Below are positions 35,316 to 43,541 of a stretch of 59,500 bases of DNA, piece after piece. The stretch covers positions 1 through 59,500 of the forward strand of contig JAJPHP010000035.1 of assembly GCA_021325255.1 (NCBI GenBank). The letters are read 5' to 3'. The notes beneath the pieces were generated by a model, which did not search any database, was not told the DNA's origin, and was given only the letters and a program-made list of their open reading frames with translations. The stretch comes from Nitrososphaerota archaeon (GTDB lineage: Archaea > Thermoproteota > Nitrososphaeria > Nitrososphaerales > CADDZS01). Position 1 is the first letter of the stretch, and every line of letters begins with the position of its first letter. Both the position numbers and the translations under genes were made by a program.

Positions 35316-36734
35316 TCAGCATTTCTCCCCACTTTCCTGCTTGGGTTCGGGCGTTTCGAGGTGTGCCCTAAATGGATTTGTCATTGTGGGCAAGAAAGTG
35401 ATTAGGAGTGCACCCATCCACGGGTTCACAAGCCTCGGGAGTAACAAGATAGCGATGCAAAATACTTCAAAGAAGATCGCCCCTTTCTTCCAACTGAAAA
35501 TTGGCAAGGCAAGTGGTGTCAGCCCTGCAAAGTAGTACTTGTACACGCCTCTGCCGAAGAATGTTGTGAACGCCAAAAAAGCGGCAAGCAAATACACGAG
35601 GACATTTTGCGGTGTAAGTTTTCCCTTCTTTAAGGCAAGGCTTACTAGAATTCCGACGTAGAAAGCAATGAACACGTAGTTGAGGTATTGGTAACTCGCT
35701 ACCGTCAACGCCTGCAGGTTGATGAATTTTATGAGGCCGAGAAACGTGGTAAGCCTTACCGGCTGGGAGAGGTCGTACTCGAATGTCGTGGGATTTCCGC
35801 TTCCGGCTCCGGGAGGATTGCCGAAGATTGGGAACTGGAGTGCCCAGAAGTACTGCTGCGGGTTCTGGTAGACGTATGGCAGCGAGATTACTGTCAGAAG
35901 GCCCGCGTAGATCAAAATGTAGAAAACAAGCTCCTTCGTGAATCCTTTGAGCTTCCACGCCGCGATGACAAAAACAGGGAACAAGAGGAAACTTGTCTGC
36001 TTGAATCCGGTGGAGATAGCAAGGAAAACCGCAGACAGCGGGTACTTGCCCTTAAGGAAAAGATATATCGAAAACATGAGGAAGAAAGTCGTCGGACCTG
36101 GATTCAGCCACATCAGGTCGTTGTAAAAGAGGTTGAGCGGGTTTACAATCCAGATTAGCGAGACCGCGAAGGAAAGCTTTTCAGCTGATGCCCTTCCCTT
36201 GAAGAGAAACTCGCTCGCAATAAAGTAGGCAGGAATCGCTGTTAGGGCATCAAAGGCAACGAGTGGGATTGCAGGGAACCAGATCAGAGAGCTCGCCCTT
36301 GCGAAGATTGAAAGAGTGTAGAGGAAAAGCGGCGGGTAATTGTAGACGATCGGAAGGTTATACGCTTGAGATCCGTTCAGGAAGGGCGTGACCAGGCACC
36401 GCAGGTAGAGGTCACGGTAATCGGTATAGGCTTCGATGTCTCCGTAGGGCGAAGTAAAGACGGGAGGATTGCCGGGGTTCGTAGAGCCGCAGGACGTGAG
36501 CTGTGTGCGCGAGTTGAGGATCCCGATTATAATAACGCCGATAAGAAAGATTGCAAACTTGAGCAGCAAGGAAATGATGACGGTGGACTTGAGGCTGAAT
36601 ACCCACGAGAGGCGTTGTCCTCCTCCCCCACCACTCTCAGTCGCACTTGGAGATGAGTCCAATTCTTTCTCTTCATACTCCCCCAGTGCGCTCCTCCCCC
36701 TCCCCTCTCTGATTTCGATCTTGCTTCTTTGCAA
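35316..36734 (-). CDS. Polytopic GT-C family glycosyltransferase
   Basis: Seen: 472 residues. A charged N-terminal tail of about 45 residues is followed by 10-11 hydrophobic segments. The first extracytoplasmic loop carries acidic residues (GDIEAYTDYRDLY), where GT-C enzymes place their catalytic Asp/Glu, and AYNLPIVYNYPPLFLY resembles the 'NYPP' motif of DUF2029/PMT-like mannosyltransferases. Probably transfers a sugar from a polyprenyl-phosphate donor at the outer face of the membrane, for glycolipid or S-layer glycan synthesis. Substrates unknown. Confidence 0.82.
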   Translation of the reverse strand: MQRSKIEIREGRGRSALGEYEEKELDSSPSATESGGGGGQRLSWVFSLKSTVIISLLLKFAIFLIGVIIIGILNSRTQLTSCGSTNPGNPPVFTSPYGDIEAYTDYRDLYLRCLVTPFLNGSQAYNLPIVYNYPPLFLYTLSIFARASSLIWFPAIPLVAFDALTAIPAYFIASEFLFKGRASAEKLSFAVSLIWIVNPLNLFYNDLMWLNPGPTTFFLMFSIYLFLKGKYPLSAVFLAISTGFKQTSFLLFPVFVIAAWKLKGFTKELVFYILIYAGLLTVISLPYVYQNPQQYFWALQFPIFGNPPGAGSGNPTTFEYDLSQPVRLTTFLGLIKFINLQALTVASYQYLNYVFIAFYVGILVSLALKKGKLTPQNVLVYLLAAFLAFTTFFGRGVYKYYFAGLTPLALPIFSWKKGAIFFEVFCIAILLLPRLVNPWMGALLITFLPTMTNPFRAHLETPEPKQESGEKC

Positions 36735-36782
36735 CGCCTCAAGAATCCACGAGGCGCGTGCCTTTCTCGAGACGAGAATGGG

Positions 36783-36790
36783 TTTTAAGC
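36783..36790 (+). promoter_or_regulatory. TATA-like box for the 46-residue gene
   Basis: TTTTAAGC about 35-42 bp before the ATG at 36825, compatible with a very short leader. Confidence 0.35.
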
Positions 36791-36824
36791 CTATTACACC
36801 TGATGAATAGCCGAGTATAGGCTG

Positions 36825-36965
36825 ATGATTTCTATGGACGCCGACCTCGTCTCCGAGCTCCTTATCCTGGGAGCAATCCTAGCAATTTCGGTTTTGTGCA
36901 CTTTGTATGGCGCATCAATCCTGGGAAAGCTCGAGCCCGAGCAATCACCCTCAGATAACAAATAA
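36825..36965 (+). CDS. 46-residue single-span membrane protein
   Basis: Function not recognised. Seen: ATG (36825) or the second ATG (36834), then MDADLVSELL, a hydrophobic helix of about 20 residues (LLILGAILAISVLCTLYGA) and a polar tail ending QSPSDNK before TAA at 36963-36965. A TATA-like box lies upstream and the next plus-strand gene, also a membrane-anchored protein, starts 68 bp downstream. This suggests a small membrane subunit or an operon of membrane proteins. Confidence 0.5.
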   Translation: MISMDADLVSELLILGAILAISVLCTLYGASILGKLEPEQSPSDNK

Positions 36966-37033
36966 TAGGATGAAAAATGCCAAACTAGGCACCTGTTCCC
37001 GCTTTTCCAATTCCAGGCGCGCTCTTCAGAAAA

Positions 37034-37591
37034 TTGCTGCCGAATAATATCCAAGCCCTCTTCACAGGTAATGACCCGGTTGCGCTTGCTGTCTGGTTCC
37101 TTGCTTCAATCGGTCTCGTTATTGTGGTCACGTTCATTTACGTATTTGTGCTCAACAAATCGCCGCCTCCTGAGGGTGAGACTGTAGCACGTCAGGAAAA
37201 AATGCAGCAGGAACTAGTTGCAGTAAGCTCTGCTCCTTCGACTTCATCTTCACTATCCTCAATTCTGTCGCAAATTCATAGCGCGATGCTTGCATCCGAA
37301 TATCCTAAAGCAGTCGAGTTATGCGTTTATTTTTCAAGCTCAATCCTTGGCAGTCTCTTGCGGTCGAATGGAGGAGACCCGACCAACATGAGCATCAGCG
37401 ACCTGGCTTTTTTGATCCAATCGAAAGCTAAGATTAGCCCACAAATTTCCGAGCCAATGTACCAACTGAATCTCATACGCCTAAAGGCGGCTCAGGGTCA
37501 GCCGATTACAAAGGAGGAAGCAGAATGGGCTGTTTCGGTTGCGAACTGGGTTGGCCAACTCGTCCAAACCAAGCAGATATCTTTCGCCTGA
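37034..37591 (+). CDS. Membrane-anchored hypothetical protein with helical cytoplasmic domain
   Basis: Function not recognised. Seen: 185 residues; a membrane segment at about 19-41 (VWFLASIGLVIVVTFIYVFVL), a Ser-rich linker, then a helical domain (about 75-185) beginning SSILSQIHSAMLASEYPKAVELCVYF and containing a typical HEPN/TPR-like helix pattern with EPMYQLNLIRLKAAQG. The domain resembles the DUF4129-like or HEPN-like helical domains of archaeal membrane proteins, by impression only. Start is an apparent TTG. Confidence 0.6.
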   Translation: MLPNNIQALFTGNDPVALAVWFLASIGLVIVVTFIYVFVLNKSPPPEGETVARQEKMQQELVAVSSAPSTSSSLSSILSQIHSAMLASEYPKAVELCVYFSSSILGSLLRSNGGDPTNMSISDLAFLIQSKAKISPQISEPMYQLNLIRLKAAQGQPITKEEAEWAVSVANWVGQLVQTKQISFA

Positions 37592-37602
37592 GCTTGGAGA
37601 AA

Positions 37603-37905
37603 TTACTGCAACAGGAACGCTTTCTTGTCCCTGATCGCCCTTTCCGTCTGCTTCAGGATTTCGTCGAAGGATTGACCGAGTACTTCGTACTTTAGCTCCG
37701 TCTTGATTTTACGGACCTTCTCAGACAGCTGAATGGAGTCTTGCGCATCCAGTATCAAGACTGTATGACCCTGGTAATCCTTGGGGATCAAGATTGCCCT
37801 TTGAGACTGGACGAACTTTACAAACATCCTCGCAGTCATGTAGGGATTGTTCAATTCCCCAAGATTCACTCTAACTGTCAAAGTACTTGCCCAAACTCCG
37901 CCCAT
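37603..37905 (-). CDS. Conserved hypothetical protein, 100 residues
   Basis: Function not recognised. Seen: 100 residues, soluble, alpha/beta: VRVNLGELNNPYMTARMFVKFV, then RAILIPKDYQGHTVLIL and a helical C-terminus KTELKYEVLGQSFDEILKQT. It is convergent with the membrane-anchored gene (11 nt apart) and has no conserved catalytic-looking motif. The even pattern of hydrophobic residues supports a real protein. Confidence 0.5.
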   Translation of the reverse strand: MGGVWASTLTVRVNLGELNNPYMTARMFVKFVQSQRAILIPKDYQGHTVLILDAQDSIQLSEKVRKIKTELKYEVLGQSFDEILKQTERAIRDKKAFLLQ

Positions 37906-38064
37906 TCTATTTCCGGTTAGCTGATGGCTCTATTATTCCCCTTGGTCGATGTCTTTGACGAAGCCAATCACAGGTGCAGAGTGCCAAACAGTTAAAGTGT
38001 TTGGTGAGCGCTCCAGAAGCTACCAAGAACAGCGAATAGGAAGAGAAAAAGTCTGGTACGCTCT

Positions 38065-38688
38065 TTGCAAAAGTCGGAGGTTAGTATCGAATCCACGGCG
38101 CATGTTCATCTCGAGAAAAAGGCAATTCGCGCACTGGGAGTTGCGGAGAGTTTCAGAGAAAGCGAGGGGCGCTCGACACTAGCTGCGGTGGTGATGAGGA
38201 GCGACCTTGTGGTCGATGGTTTTGCCTTTGGTTCGCTAACCGTCTCGGGTTCAGACGCCACACTTGAAATTGTTTCGCTAGTTTCAAAGTTGAAAAGAAA
38301 CGACGTGAATGCGATTTTTCTTTCCGGGAGCGTCTTATCTCTTTACAACATAGTCGACGTGGACAAAGCAAGCGAAGATCTTGATTTGCCGGTTGTTGCC
38401 CTAACTTTTAGAGAATCTAGCGCGAACCTAGCCGAGAACATCAGGTCTAGGTTTGACACTAAGACTGCCCGGTCGAAAATCGAGTTGCTTGAGAAACTTG
38501 GGACGCCGAAGAAGGTTGCGTTGAAGACAGGCTACAGTGTATTTGTAAGGTCCGCCGGAATCTCTGATGCAGAAACGAGAAGGCTCTTGGACAGGTTCTT
38601 GCTCCAGGGTTCGATTCCAGAACCCGTCAGGGTCGCGAGGCTCCTCGCGAAGAACGTCGCAGCACTGTTGAGAGAAGTCAGAAGATAG
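38065..38688 (+). CDS. DUF99 family protein (UPF0215, endonuclease V-like)
   Basis: Seen: 207 residues. Family signature: KKAIRALGVAESF, AAVVMRSDLVVDGFAFGSLTV, AIFLSGSVLSLYNIVD and PVVALTFRESS. Known: DUF99 proteins are archaeal and structurally related to endonuclease V, but their biochemical role is not established. The C-terminus (PVRVARLLAKNVAALL) is conserved in the family, which matters because the last 157 bp overlap the antisense cupredoxin reading frame. Start TTG 38065 adds a leader; the conserved part begins around residue 18. Confidence 0.88.
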   Translation: MQKSEVSIESTAHVHLEKKAIRALGVAESFRESEGRSTLAAVVMRSDLVVDGFAFGSLTVSGSDATLEIVSLVSKLKRNDVNAIFLSGSVLSLYNIVDVDKASEDLDLPVVALTFRESSANLAENIRSRFDTKTARSKIELLEKLGTPKKVALKTGYSVFVRSAGISDAETRRLLDRFLLQGSIPEPVRVARLLAKNVAALLREVRR

Positions 38689-39311
38689 TTTGATCCTGCG
38701 CTCCTACCATTGATTGGCGAGACCACCAGACCAGACTTTATGTTCGCGCTGCTCTGACCAGAAGCTGATGTGGCGTTCGCAGCTCCCGCCTTCACGATCA
38801 CCTCTCCCTTCATCCAAACGTGGTATGAACAAGAGTAATTGTACGCGCCGGGAATCGTAAAGGTGAAGTTAACCGAAGTTGGCGTGCCCTGCCCCTTTGG
38901 ATACAAGTTGTTCCATGCGGAAGCTGGGGCGGAGGGTCCGAACTGTGAAAATCTAGGGTCGGGCGGAGTGCCATCAGCAGTCACCGTATGCACTGAAGTG
39001 TCATTGTTCACCCAAATGACGGTAGAGTTGTATCCAATCAACACGGTGATGACGTCAGGTTGATAGTAAAATGAAGTTGGATGTCCTGAGCCAAGCGCTC
39101 CCGATGGTATCGTCACTGTGACCTTGACAGGCGTCTCAGGGACAGATGAGGTTGAGGCGGTAGTACTGGAAGCAACTGCATTCGCGGGATAGTAGACTAT
39201 CTGATAGTACCCCAGTAGCGCTGCAACCAACACAAGTATGACGACGATTATCGGACCTGTCGCCGACAACGTCTTTGCAGGCGCGGCCGGAGGATTTCTT
39301 TGTGCGGCCAT
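38532..39311 (-). CDS. Membrane-anchored cupredoxin (plastocyanin-like)
   Basis: Seen: 259 residues; a membrane segment at about 19-38 (IIVVILVLVAALLGYYQIVYY), a Ser/Thr linker, and a cupredoxin domain (about 70-170). Copper ligands: His in TSVHTVTAD, then Cys and His in YNYSCSYHVWMKG, with Met as the fourth ligand in the same motif. Predicted extracytoplasmic blue-copper electron carrier, plausible partner of the Rieske/cytochrome b complex encoded 340 bp away. The copper domain is followed by an 80-residue Ser/Ala/Asn-rich tail with no recognisable fold, whose last 52 codons are antisense to the DUF99 gene. Confidence 0.83.
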   Translation of the reverse strand: MAAQRNPPAAPAKTLSATGPIIVVILVLVAALLGYYQIVYYPANAVASSTTASTSSVPETPVKVTVTIPSGALGSGHPTSFYYQPDVITVLIGYNSTVIWVNNDTSVHTVTADGTPPDPRFSQFGPSAPASAWNNLYPKGQGTPTSVNFTFTIPGAYNYSCSYHVWMKGEVIVKAGAANATSASGQSSANIKSGLVVSPINGRSAGSNYLLTSLNSAATFFARSLATLTGSGIEPWSKNLSKSLLVSASEIPADLTNTL

Positions 39312-39626
39312 GGAGTAAAATTCAGTCCAGCAAGGATAGACGCGATCGAAAATCTCGATTTAAGCATTTTTGAATGCATTCACTGTGAGTGAGATGCAGT
39401 CCACACAATTCATGAACCAGGAACGAGGCAAGGTCGGTAATTTTTCTTTCAAATTTCTCCAATGTTGTAATCTAGTATGGAAAAATATCTCTTGCGTGTG
39501 CGAGAAATATGCTGCAGTGAAAAAATCATCTATGCGAAGTAACAGAACAATAGCCACGCGAACTTTTTCTGATTCGCTCTTACTGAAAACCGCCCTCTTC
39601 TTTTTCTCTTCCACGTCTCTCAATCC

Positions 39627-39636
39627 TTAAATATAA
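39627..39636 (+). promoter_or_regulatory. TATA box of the Rieske-cytochrome b operon
   Basis: TTAAATATAA stretch about 20 bp before the TTG start at 39649, followed by a purine-rich GAGAGG immediately upstream of the start. Confidence 0.4.
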
Positions 39637-39648
39637 TATTCGAGAGGT

Positions 39649-40866
39649 TTGGGTTCGCCGAAAGAAGGTAAGTTCTATTTTTTGTCGGGTAATGCTGAGG
39701 ATGAGAAACAAAACGAGGCTCAATCTTCACAGCAGAACCAGCAAGACGAACAGCAACAACAGAAGAAGAAAGAGGCTGCCGCTGCCAGCGAAACACAACA
39801 ACCTACATCTGTTCAACCCGTAGCAGCTCCTCCGAGACCAGTAATCGGCACTCCAATTGGAAAGCCGACAGTCGGCACTCCCGTAGCAAGGCCCGTGATT
39901 GGAAAACCTGTTGGACAACAGCAACCGGCGACTCCTTCGGCTCAAGCCCAGGGCACACAAGAAGGGCAGCAACAATCGGCACCTGCTCCCGCGCCTCCAC
40001 AGCGCCCTAGAATTGGAACTCCCATCAGCAAACCTGTCGGAACGGCAGCTGCGCCGCCTGTAAGCAAGCCGGCAACTGCTCCTGCGGGACAAGCTCAAGC
40101 TGGAGCGCCTGCTCCTCGTCCTGTAATTGGACGTCCAGCGGTCGGGACTCCCACAGCTGGCGCCCCGCGGCCGAGCGTTTCTACTCCAGTTACAGCTCCC
40201 GGAAAACCGACGGTTCCACAAAAGCCTGTGGAATCAAAGCAAGATGTCTCAAGGCGCAATTTCGTCAGAGCGATAGCTGTTCTTGGTGGACTGGTTGCAA
40301 TCGGACAGTTTGCAGCGTTGGGACCATACCTTCAGGGATCAGTGGGGCAATCCACAATCACGAGTCAAGTAATTCAGGACTCGGTGAATAACCTGCCAAT
40401 TACGACGAAAACACTGTCTGCATCAAATCCCTGGACGACTTTTGTTTATCCCAGGACGGGAAATCCCAACATCGACAACGACACATTCAGGCAATGTGTA
40501 ATTATTCAGCTTCCTAGCGGCCTGACCGCTCCGGCCAACCTTTCCGCGACGGATCCCTCCACGAATGTAACATACATCGCTTTCAGCCGCGTATGCGTCC
40601 ATCTCTGGTGCCTATGGAGTTACGTGCCAGCTGACAGGAGGATGGAGTGCCCGTGTCACGGGAGCCAGTACGTGCCGGGAACGGGAGCTTATCCAAACTA
40701 CCCTAGCGCAAACAATCAACCACCTGGCAAAGCGGTCGGAGGTCCTGCTTCGCTCCAGACGCCCCCGAACAACATGCTTCCAATAGTTACGCTCAAACTG
40801 AACTCCGATGGCACATTCAGTGCTACCGGCATTGTAGGACAGATTGGCTGCGGACAATTGTGTTAA
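39649..40866 (+). CDS. Rieske 2Fe-2S protein with long repetitive N-terminal extension
   Basis: Seen: 405 residues. Residues 1-200 are Pro/Ala/Gln-rich, with repeated (R/K)P-V-I-G-(T/K/R)P and V-G-T-P units; a twin-arginine-like SRRNFVR (201-207) precedes a membrane helix (about 209-232). The Rieske domain at the C-terminus binds the cluster through C316-x-H318 (CVHLWC) and C334-x2-H337 (CPCHGS), with the additional disulfide Cys C321 and C336. It accepts electrons from quinol in a cytochrome bc-type complex; the domain faces outside and the repeat tail is predicted cytoplasmic. Cytochrome b follows 52 nt downstream. The usual length is about 180-250, so the tail is unusual. Confidence 0.93.
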   Translation: MGSPKEGKFYFLSGNAEDEKQNEAQSSQQNQQDEQQQQKKKEAAAASETQQPTSVQPVAAPPRPVIGTPIGKPTVGTPVARPVIGKPVGQQQPATPSAQAQGTQEGQQQSAPAPAPPQRPRIGTPISKPVGTAAAPPVSKPATAPAGQAQAGAPAPRPVIGRPAVGTPTAGAPRPSVSTPVTAPGKPTVPQKPVESKQDVSRRNFVRAIAVLGGLVAIGQFAALGPYLQGSVGQSTITSQVIQDSVNNLPITTKTLSASNPWTTFVYPRTGNPNIDNDTFRQCVIIQLPSGLTAPANLSATDPSTNVTYIAFSRVCVHLWCLWSYVPADRRMECPCHGSQYVPGTGAYPNYPSANNQPPGKAVGGPASLQTPPNNMLPIVTLKLNSDGTFSATGIVGQIGCGQLC

Positions 40867-40918
40867 GAGATTTCTTAGAACAATGAAAGAGGAAACGGAG
40901 TAGGATAGCACCAGAGAT

Positions 40919-42298
40919 ATGGCAACTTCAACCCAGACCTCTCCCCAGCAAGGGAAGGAAAGAATAGGTATAATCTATCTCATCAAGAAATTGTACGCGT
41001 GGATTGTTGAGAGGTTAGACAGAACTGATCTTCTCGCATTCAAGTTGTCAATCCCGAAGAGATTTGTTAGCCCTCTGCCATATCTAGGGATGCTCACGTT
41101 CATCAACTTCCTCATCCTCGGAATCACCGGAGCATTATTGCTCCTGTTTTATACTCCGTCTCTTTCTGGCGCTTGGCTTAGCGTCCAGCTGATCAACAAC
41201 ACCATACCCTACGGCGTCATCATCAGGAACATCCATTACCACTCCTCGAATGCGATGATCTTCCTCGCACTGGCTCACATGTATTACAACTACTTTAGCG
41301 GGAGGTTCAAGATCAGAAACGAAATCATCTGGGTTACTGGAGTTATCTTTGGAACAATTACAGTTCTTGAAGCCTTTACTGGTTATGATATCATCCTCAA
41401 CACGAGAGCAGTACTCGCGGTAAGCATCGGTGTCTCGCTCAACTATTCAGCACCCGTCCTTGGGCCGACTCTTGTCCATACGATCTTTGGTCAGGGGTTC
41501 CCCGATTTCATACTCAGATTCTATGCGCTGCACATCTTTATACTGCCCATAGTCATGATCATTTTGGTGCTGATTCACTTCCCGCGAATACTAACATTTG
41601 ATGTTCCGATTGTCTCTGCAGTGACAGGCGCAGTGCTCGTCTTGGGCGGGATGTATCCTGTTTCCTTAGGTGTACAGTACACCTCGACTGCAAACGTTGG
41701 TTACACCCTTCCAGAGTGGTACCTTACGAGCCTCTATGCGTTCCTAAGGACTTTCATGCCCAAGTTTGTCGCGGGGATCTTGATCCCGACGCTATTTATT
41801 CTCATGTTCTTGGTGATTCCCTTCGTAGACAAGAGCAAGAAATTTTCGTGGAAAGATCGCCCATTCTTTACAGCTCTTGGAATTGCGAGCATAGGTCAGA
41901 TCCTTCTCACAACTTACTGGGGGTTCTACATCAACGAGGCAGCGCCGACGCCAACGGGCGCACTCTTCGTTGACCCGATACAGATATTCGGCGCGATGGT
42001 GCTGGTCGCCGCTCTCTCCTACGTCGGTGTTTATGCCTTCTTAAGGCACGCAGCTTCGAAGGCAGGTGGTCACATTGCAAGGGGCAAAAGGCCTAGCGGT
42101 CCAATCACGTTCCTCACGTCAAAGTGGATTTTTGCCATACTTGTCGCAATGTTCGGCTTCCAGGTCTTCCTCAACGCCCTGGGCGCAATGTCTGCAGTTA
42201 GTAACTTTCCAAACCTGACGATGTTCGACTTGGGCGCGGTGCTCCTGCTTTTCGCAGCAATGTTCCACATTTACAGGTACGGACGTCCAGCAACTTGA
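40919..42298 (+). CDS. Cytochrome b/b6 of a quinol-oxidising bc complex
   Basis: Seen: 459 residues, about nine or ten membrane helices, so the N-terminal cytochrome b6-like part and the C-terminal subunit IV-like part are fused. Heme ligands: His pair 14 residues apart in IHYHSSNAMIFLALAHM and another 15 apart in LHIFILPIVMIILVLIHF; the 15-residue spacing is the b6-type. The quinol-site motif PEWY is present (LPEWYLTS, about residue 265). It oxidises quinol together with the preceding Rieske protein; no cytochrome c1 or f gene is seen, and cupredoxins in the window could take over as acceptors. Confidence 0.96.
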   Translation: MATSTQTSPQQGKERIGIIYLIKKLYAWIVERLDRTDLLAFKLSIPKRFVSPLPYLGMLTFINFLILGITGALLLLFYTPSLSGAWLSVQLINNTIPYGVIIRNIHYHSSNAMIFLALAHMYYNYFSGRFKIRNEIIWVTGVIFGTITVLEAFTGYDIILNTRAVLAVSIGVSLNYSAPVLGPTLVHTIFGQGFPDFILRFYALHIFILPIVMIILVLIHFPRILTFDVPIVSAVTGAVLVLGGMYPVSLGVQYTSTANVGYTLPEWYLTSLYAFLRTFMPKFVAGILIPTLFILMFLVIPFVDKSKKFSWKDRPFFTALGIASIGQILLTTYWGFYINEAAPTPTGALFVDPIQIFGAMVLVAALSYVGVYAFLRHAASKAGGHIARGKRPSGPITFLTSKWIFAILVAMFGFQVFLNALGAMSAVSNFPNLTMFDLGAVLLLFAAMFHIYRYGRPAT

Positions 42299-42718
42299 AG
42301 GATTAGCTCCCACACAAACGATGCCGGATCAACAAAGCCTCTGCTCTGGCAATTGTTCCGAATTGTCACTTGCCTGTTTACTGTCGTTCGTTCTGCGACG
42401 AAGTGTTAGTTTGTTTTTCTCGATTATCTAATCTGCCTCAGGATGGAGAGGCATTTCTCAAATAATCAAGCTGCGCAAATCGCTCGACATCTAGAACGTG
42501 CTGTCTGAGGGCTCTTGATTAATCAGAACACTGTAACCAAGGGAGACCGGAAACTAGCCGCAGAGAAATTGGTAATACAGGCAACACAAAACGACATTTG
42601 AGATCAAAAACAAAAAGAGAGTAGAGGGAGAGAGTTGGATTAGGACGTTGCAAAGCGTCCCTTCCTTTTCTCTATTTTCATTGTTGCTTCAGCAACACTA
42701 GCTGTCTTTTATTGACCG
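42299..42718. other. Non-coding region after cytochrome b
   Basis: About 420 bp without a recognised gene. Contains TGCCTC...GAGGCA (near 42437-42455), a 7-bp stem capped by a GCAA loop (42643-42660) and GTTGCT/AGCAAC (42685-42698) on either side of a T-rich tract. Probably transcription termination or a small structured RNA. Confidence 0.45.
42643..42675 (+). terminator. GNRA-capped hairpin followed by T-rich tract
   Basis: GGACGTT, GCAA tetraloop, AGCGTCC (42643-42660; one G-U pair), followed by CTTCCTTTTCTCTATTTTC. Terminator-like for plus-strand transcription, though 345 bp beyond cytochrome b. Confidence 0.35.
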
Positions 42719-42949
42719 CTACTTGTTGTTCGAGCCCCAGTGGCTCCAGACCAGCAGGAAGACCAGCATCATTACAGAGCCTGCAAGACCTGAGACGAGT
42801 GCGCCTACCAAGTCAGCGTTTGCAGATCCAAATATTGTATACAGACCCACAAGAAATGGAACTCTGATTAGATATGCTGCGAATCCCAATGCGTATCCAA
42901 GGAGCCAGAATCCGAAAATTACTGATCCGCGACCCATGCGAGCATTCAC
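42719..42949 (-). CDS. Small two-span membrane protein
   Basis: Function not recognised. Seen: 76 residues with two hydrophobic segments, about 9-28 (VIFGFWLLGYALGFAAYLIR) and 45-67 (DLVGALVSGLAGSVMMLVFLLVW), and a glycine-rich packing pattern. The N- and C-termini are polar. It lies downstream of the cytochrome b gene but on the opposite strand. The even distribution of hydrophobic residues and a sharp polar C-terminus support a real protein. Confidence 0.5.
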   Translation of the reverse strand: MNARMGRGSVIFGFWLLGYALGFAAYLIRVPFLVGLYTIFGSANADLVGALVSGLAGSVMMLVFLLVWSHWGSNNK

Positions 42950-43199
42950 GTTTCCCTACTGCTTTGCTTTTCGCTATAGAAGAGCAAGGTAAATCTTCCT
43001 TGACCAAAACGTTTCATTAAGTGAATATTATTTCACAGGCCTAAACTCGCTCCACTTGAGATGAAAATCCAAGCGGAGCCAATGACGGCTCTCAGGTAGA
43101 GATACGGAGCAGAGACAGCCTGTTTTCGACGATGAACAGTCCAAAGAAAGAGAGGAAGGCAATTTGAGTTAGAGTGAGCAATTGAGGGTTCTTATGCGA

Positions 43200-43541
43200 T
43201 CAGGCCTCGACGACGCACCACTTGCCCTGCCCCTCGAAAAACTGGACACGAGTGATAGGGAGATTCTTCTTGCTCAATTCGGTAAACACCCAATGCGCAA
43301 TGTTCTCCGATGTCGGGCGCTCGAACTTGTCGTTGAGGTCGTGGTGGTCAATCCCAGAGAGGACTTCCCAGCATTTGTTTTCCATCTCTTTGAAATCCAT
43401 GATCATTCCATCTGCGCCGACCTCGTCGAATAGCTCGACGATTACCTTGGCAGTGTGACCGTGCCGAACGCCGCACTTTGGGTGCCCTGGCAGCAGATGG
43501 CTGTAGTCAACGAAGAATTCCATGCCGAGACCTGTTTTCAT
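43200..43541 (-). CDS. queD: 6-carboxytetrahydropterin synthase / PTPS family (QueD)
   Basis: Seen: 113 residues. Zinc ligands: His in DYSHLLPGH and the HGH of CGVRHGHTAKV; the catalytic Cys precedes HGH by four residues (PKCGVRHGH). The IDHHDLN and PTSENIAHW motifs and the terminal FFEGQGKWC complete the family pattern. It converts 7,8-dihydroneopterin triphosphate to 6-carboxytetrahydropterin, on the way to preQ0 and archaeosine in tRNA. The gene overlaps the upstream GTP cyclohydrolase by 4 nt, so the two steps are coupled. Confidence 0.9.
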   Translation of the reverse strand: MKTGLGMEFFVDYSHLLPGHPKCGVRHGHTAKVIVELFDEVGADGMIMDFKEMENKCWEVLSGIDHHDLNDKFERPTSENIAHWVFTELSKKNLPITRVQFFEGQGKWCVVEA

